From contig CANRLJ010000034.1 of NCBI GenBank assembly GCA_947631485.1, forward strand, positions 1 through 7,913: a stretch of DNA of 7,913 nt, in the 5' to 3' direction. The translations under genes were made by a program, and so were the position numbers. The notes under the pieces were generated by a model. That model was not told where the DNA came from and did no database searches. It saw nothing but the letters and a program-made list of their open reading frames with translations. Of this stretch, positions 6,476 through 7,913 are shown in pieces. This DNA comes from an uncultured Clostridia bacterium. GTDB taxonomy: Bacteria; Bacillota; Clostridia; Christensenellales; UBA1242. Numbering within the stretch: position 1 is the stretch's first letter; each line of letters starts with the position of its first letter.

Positions 6476-6498
6476 TGACAAAAAGTGTCATATTTTTT
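6476..6498 (+). terminator. Weak intrinsic terminator after the LysM gene
   Basis: TGACA (6476-6480), loop AAAAG and TGTCA (6486-6490) are followed at once by TATTTTTT. The stem is only 5 bp with two G-C pairs, so it would be weak alone. An alternative pairing, CACTT with AAGTG, shares the same bases. Together with the GC-rich hairpin 6 nt upstream it makes a plausible end for the LysM transcript, 24 nt before the flippase start. Confidence 0.45.
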
Positions 6499-6510
6499 GG
6501 ACAATCCATA

Positions 6511-6516
6511 TAGATT
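6511..6516 (+). promoter_or_regulatory. -10-like hexamer of a putative leaderless promoter for the flippase gene
   Basis: TAGATT (4/6 to consensus) ends 6 nt before the ATG at 6523, aligned without gaps to the boxes before the VanW and VTT genes. An overlapping TATAGA (6509-6514, also 4/6) has GTGTCA 18 nt upstream as a poor -35. No Shine-Dalgarno sequence occurs in front of the ATG. Confidence 0.4.
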
Positions 6517-6522
6517 AGTTTT

Positions 6523-7913
6523 ATGAAATCCATCTTCAAAAATGTCGTCATCATCACCATGTTCACTTTGCTGACCAGGATGCTTGGGTTCTTCTTTCAC
6601 ATATATCTTTCAAGGACGATTGGGGCGGAGGCGTTGGGGCTGTATCAGGTGGCTCTTTCCATCTTTATGGTGCTGCTTACAATTGTTTCCTCTGGTTTTA
6701 CACTCATCATTTCGCGTATGACTGCTGGCTATCGTGTTGTTCAAAACAAAAAGGCCATGGGCAGCCTTGTTTCTTCAAGTATGATTGTTGTGCTGATTGT
6801 CAGCGTTTTTTTGTGCGGCACAATATTGCTGTTCAGAAATCTGTTTTCCAACCTTTTCACTGATGCAAATTGCATAAATATTTTGATTATTTTGCTGCCA
6901 TCGCTTATTTTTTCTGCGGTTTACAGCGTCTTTCGTGGTGCGATGTGGGGAAATGACAATTACTTCGGCCTCTGTGTGTCAGAACTTTTGGAACAGATCG
7001 TGAAAATTGTGGTTTGTGTCTTGCTTTTGGCGTCCGGTATGACAGCCTTGCAATATGCCATGTCTGTTGCGTGGAGTTTCACCCTTTCCTGCCTTGTTTC
7101 GGCTTTTTTTGTCATGCTTTTGTATTTTTTCTATGGCGGGAAACTGAGCAGACCGACAAAGATATATCGCCAGGTGCTTGTCAAAAGTGTTCCGATAACA
7201 GGCGTGAGGGTTGCGGGAAGTTTTGTTCAACCCTTGATTGCTCTCATACTTCCTGCACAACTGATTGCGGCCGGCTTCACATCCAGCCAAGCAATGGAGT
7301 TGTATGGTGTGGCAGTTGGCATGTCGATTCCGTTTTTATATGTGCCAGGCACTTTGATAGGCTCGCTGTCAACGGCACTCGTTCCTGACATTTCAATGGC
7401 ACATGTGAAAAATGACAGCCAGCATATTCAAAAAAGAATACAATCTTCTCTTTCCTTTGCCCTCTTTGTCAGTTTTTTGATTGCTCCAATATTTATGGCA
7501 CTTGGGGACAAGTTTGGAGTGTTTATATACAACAATGCGCTCAGTGGCACACTTTTGCAGTTTTCTGCTTGGATAATGGTTCCTATGGGCGTCAACAACA
7601 TAACAGCAACAATCCTAAATTCCATTGGGCTTGAAGTTAAGTCGTTTATAAACTACATTGTTGGAAGTTTGTTTTTGTTTTTTGGGGTGCTGGTCCTGCC
7701 AAGATACATCGGCATAAACGCCCTGATTGTTGGCATGGGGTTGTCCTCGGTTGTGACGGCACTTTTAAATCTGCTGATGATTAAAAGGAAGTTGAAGATT
7801 AAGATTGAAATCACCAAAAACTTTCTTTTGCTTTTGCTGTTTTCGGTTCCAAGCATGGCAATCACATCCTTTGTTTCAGCACTTTTGGTGTATGTGTTGC
7901 CGATGTTTCTCAA
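6523..7913 (+). CDS. SpoVB/MurJ-like MOP-superfamily lipid-linked oligosaccharide flippase (C-terminus cut by window edge)
   Basis: The frame is open for 463 codons from ATG 6523 to the right edge; full-length SpoVB-type proteins have a little over 500 residues, so only the last part is missing. It is a polytopic membrane protein with about a dozen hydrophobic segments. The N-terminus has the characteristic layout of this group: a first helix, then LLTRMLGFFFHIYLSRTIGA (16-35) and EALGLYQ. Later SVFRGAMWGNDNYF, VPGTLIGSLSTALVPDIS and GVNNITATILNSIGL match SpoVB-like transporters. Members flip lipid-linked precursors such as lipid II across the membrane. In Bacillus subtilis SpoVB acts in spore cortex synthesis, but paralogues occur widely, so neither sporulation nor a specific substrate can be assumed. 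MurJ-type or capsule/teichoic-acid export are alternatives. Hydrophobic coding is continuous with no frameshift seen. The ATG was chosen because it aligns with the shared start block of the upstream genes. Confidence 0.88.
   Translation, partial: MKSIFKNVVIITMFTLLTRMLGFFFHIYLSRTIGAEALGLYQVALSIFMVLLTIVSSGFTLIISRMTAGYRVVQNKKAMGSLVSSSMIVVLIVSVFLCGTILLFRNLFSNLFTDANCINILIILLPSLIFSAVYSVFRGAMWGNDNYFGLCVSELLEQIVKIVVCVLLLASGMTALQYAMSVAWSFTLSCLVSAFFVMLLYFFYGGKLSRPTKIYRQVLVKSVPITGVRVAGSFVQPLIALILPAQLIAAGFTSSQAMELYGVAVGMSIPFLYVPGTLIGSLSTALVPDISMAHVKNDSQHIQKRIQSSLSFALFVSFLIAPIFMALGDKFGVFIYNNALSGTLLQFSAWIMVPMGVNNITATILNSIGLEVKSFINYIVGSLFLFFGVLVLPRYIGINALIVGMGLSSVVTALLNLLMIKRKLKIKIEITKNFLLLLLFSVPSMAITSFVSALLVYVLPMFL

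Noticed and set aside
6475..6480. Perfect TTGACA as a -35 box of the flippase promoter
   Set aside because: The spacing to the TATAGA at 6509 is 28 nt, far from the usual 16-18. The hexamer is better explained as part of the small terminator-like hairpin.

Overview
The window looks like a chromosomal segment from a low-GC, Gram-positive-type bacterium, probably an uncultured Clostridia/Firmicutes-like lineage. The evidence is the A/T-rich intergenic DNA, a VanW-family wall-associated protein with a peptidoglycan-binding-type domain, a SpoVB-type flippase, a LysM mini-protein and a CtpE-like P-type ATPase of the type common in Firmicutes. No finer taxonomic placement is possible from the sequence alone. 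Both window edges cut through genes, and no gap without a gene exceeds about 130 bases.

Layout: (1) 1-2489, minus strand: a P-type cation-transporting ATPase, complete at its GTG start, with its C-terminal end running off the left edge. (2) 2490-2617: a compact divergent promoter region in which two back-to-back -35 boxes form a perfect 17-nt palindrome. A second inverted repeat covers the -10/start region of the rightward promoter. (3) 2618-3844, plus: a class II tRNA nucleotidyltransferase (cca) with a strong Shine-Dalgarno site. (4) 3895-5451: a membrane-anchored VanW-domain protein. (5) 5480-6217: a TVP38/TMEM64 (VTT-domain) membrane protein. (6) 6302-6466: a 54-residue single-LysM mini-protein, overlapped in another frame by a short hydrophobic ORF (6247-6351). 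Its stop codon lies in a hairpin, followed by a terminator-like structure. (7) 6523 to the right edge: a SpoVB/MurJ-like MOP-superfamily lipid-linked oligosaccharide flippase, cut at its C-terminus.

The four plus-strand genes after cca all look like cell-envelope functions: wall-binding, a VTT-domain lipid-transport-like protein, LysM and a lipid-linked precursor flippase. All four lack a clear Shine-Dalgarno sequence. Three of them (VanW, VTT and flippase genes) have a sigma-70 -10-like hexamer exactly six bases before the ATG, in a shared block close to ATAATA-N2-TT-N-ATGAAA. The LysM gene has a weaker version. This predicts leaderless, individually promoted mRNAs, whereas cca and the ATPase have ordinary promoters, leaders and ribosome binding sites. 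This mixed translation-initiation pattern is the most interesting signal in the window. No mobile element, CRISPR array, tRNA or rRNA was seen.
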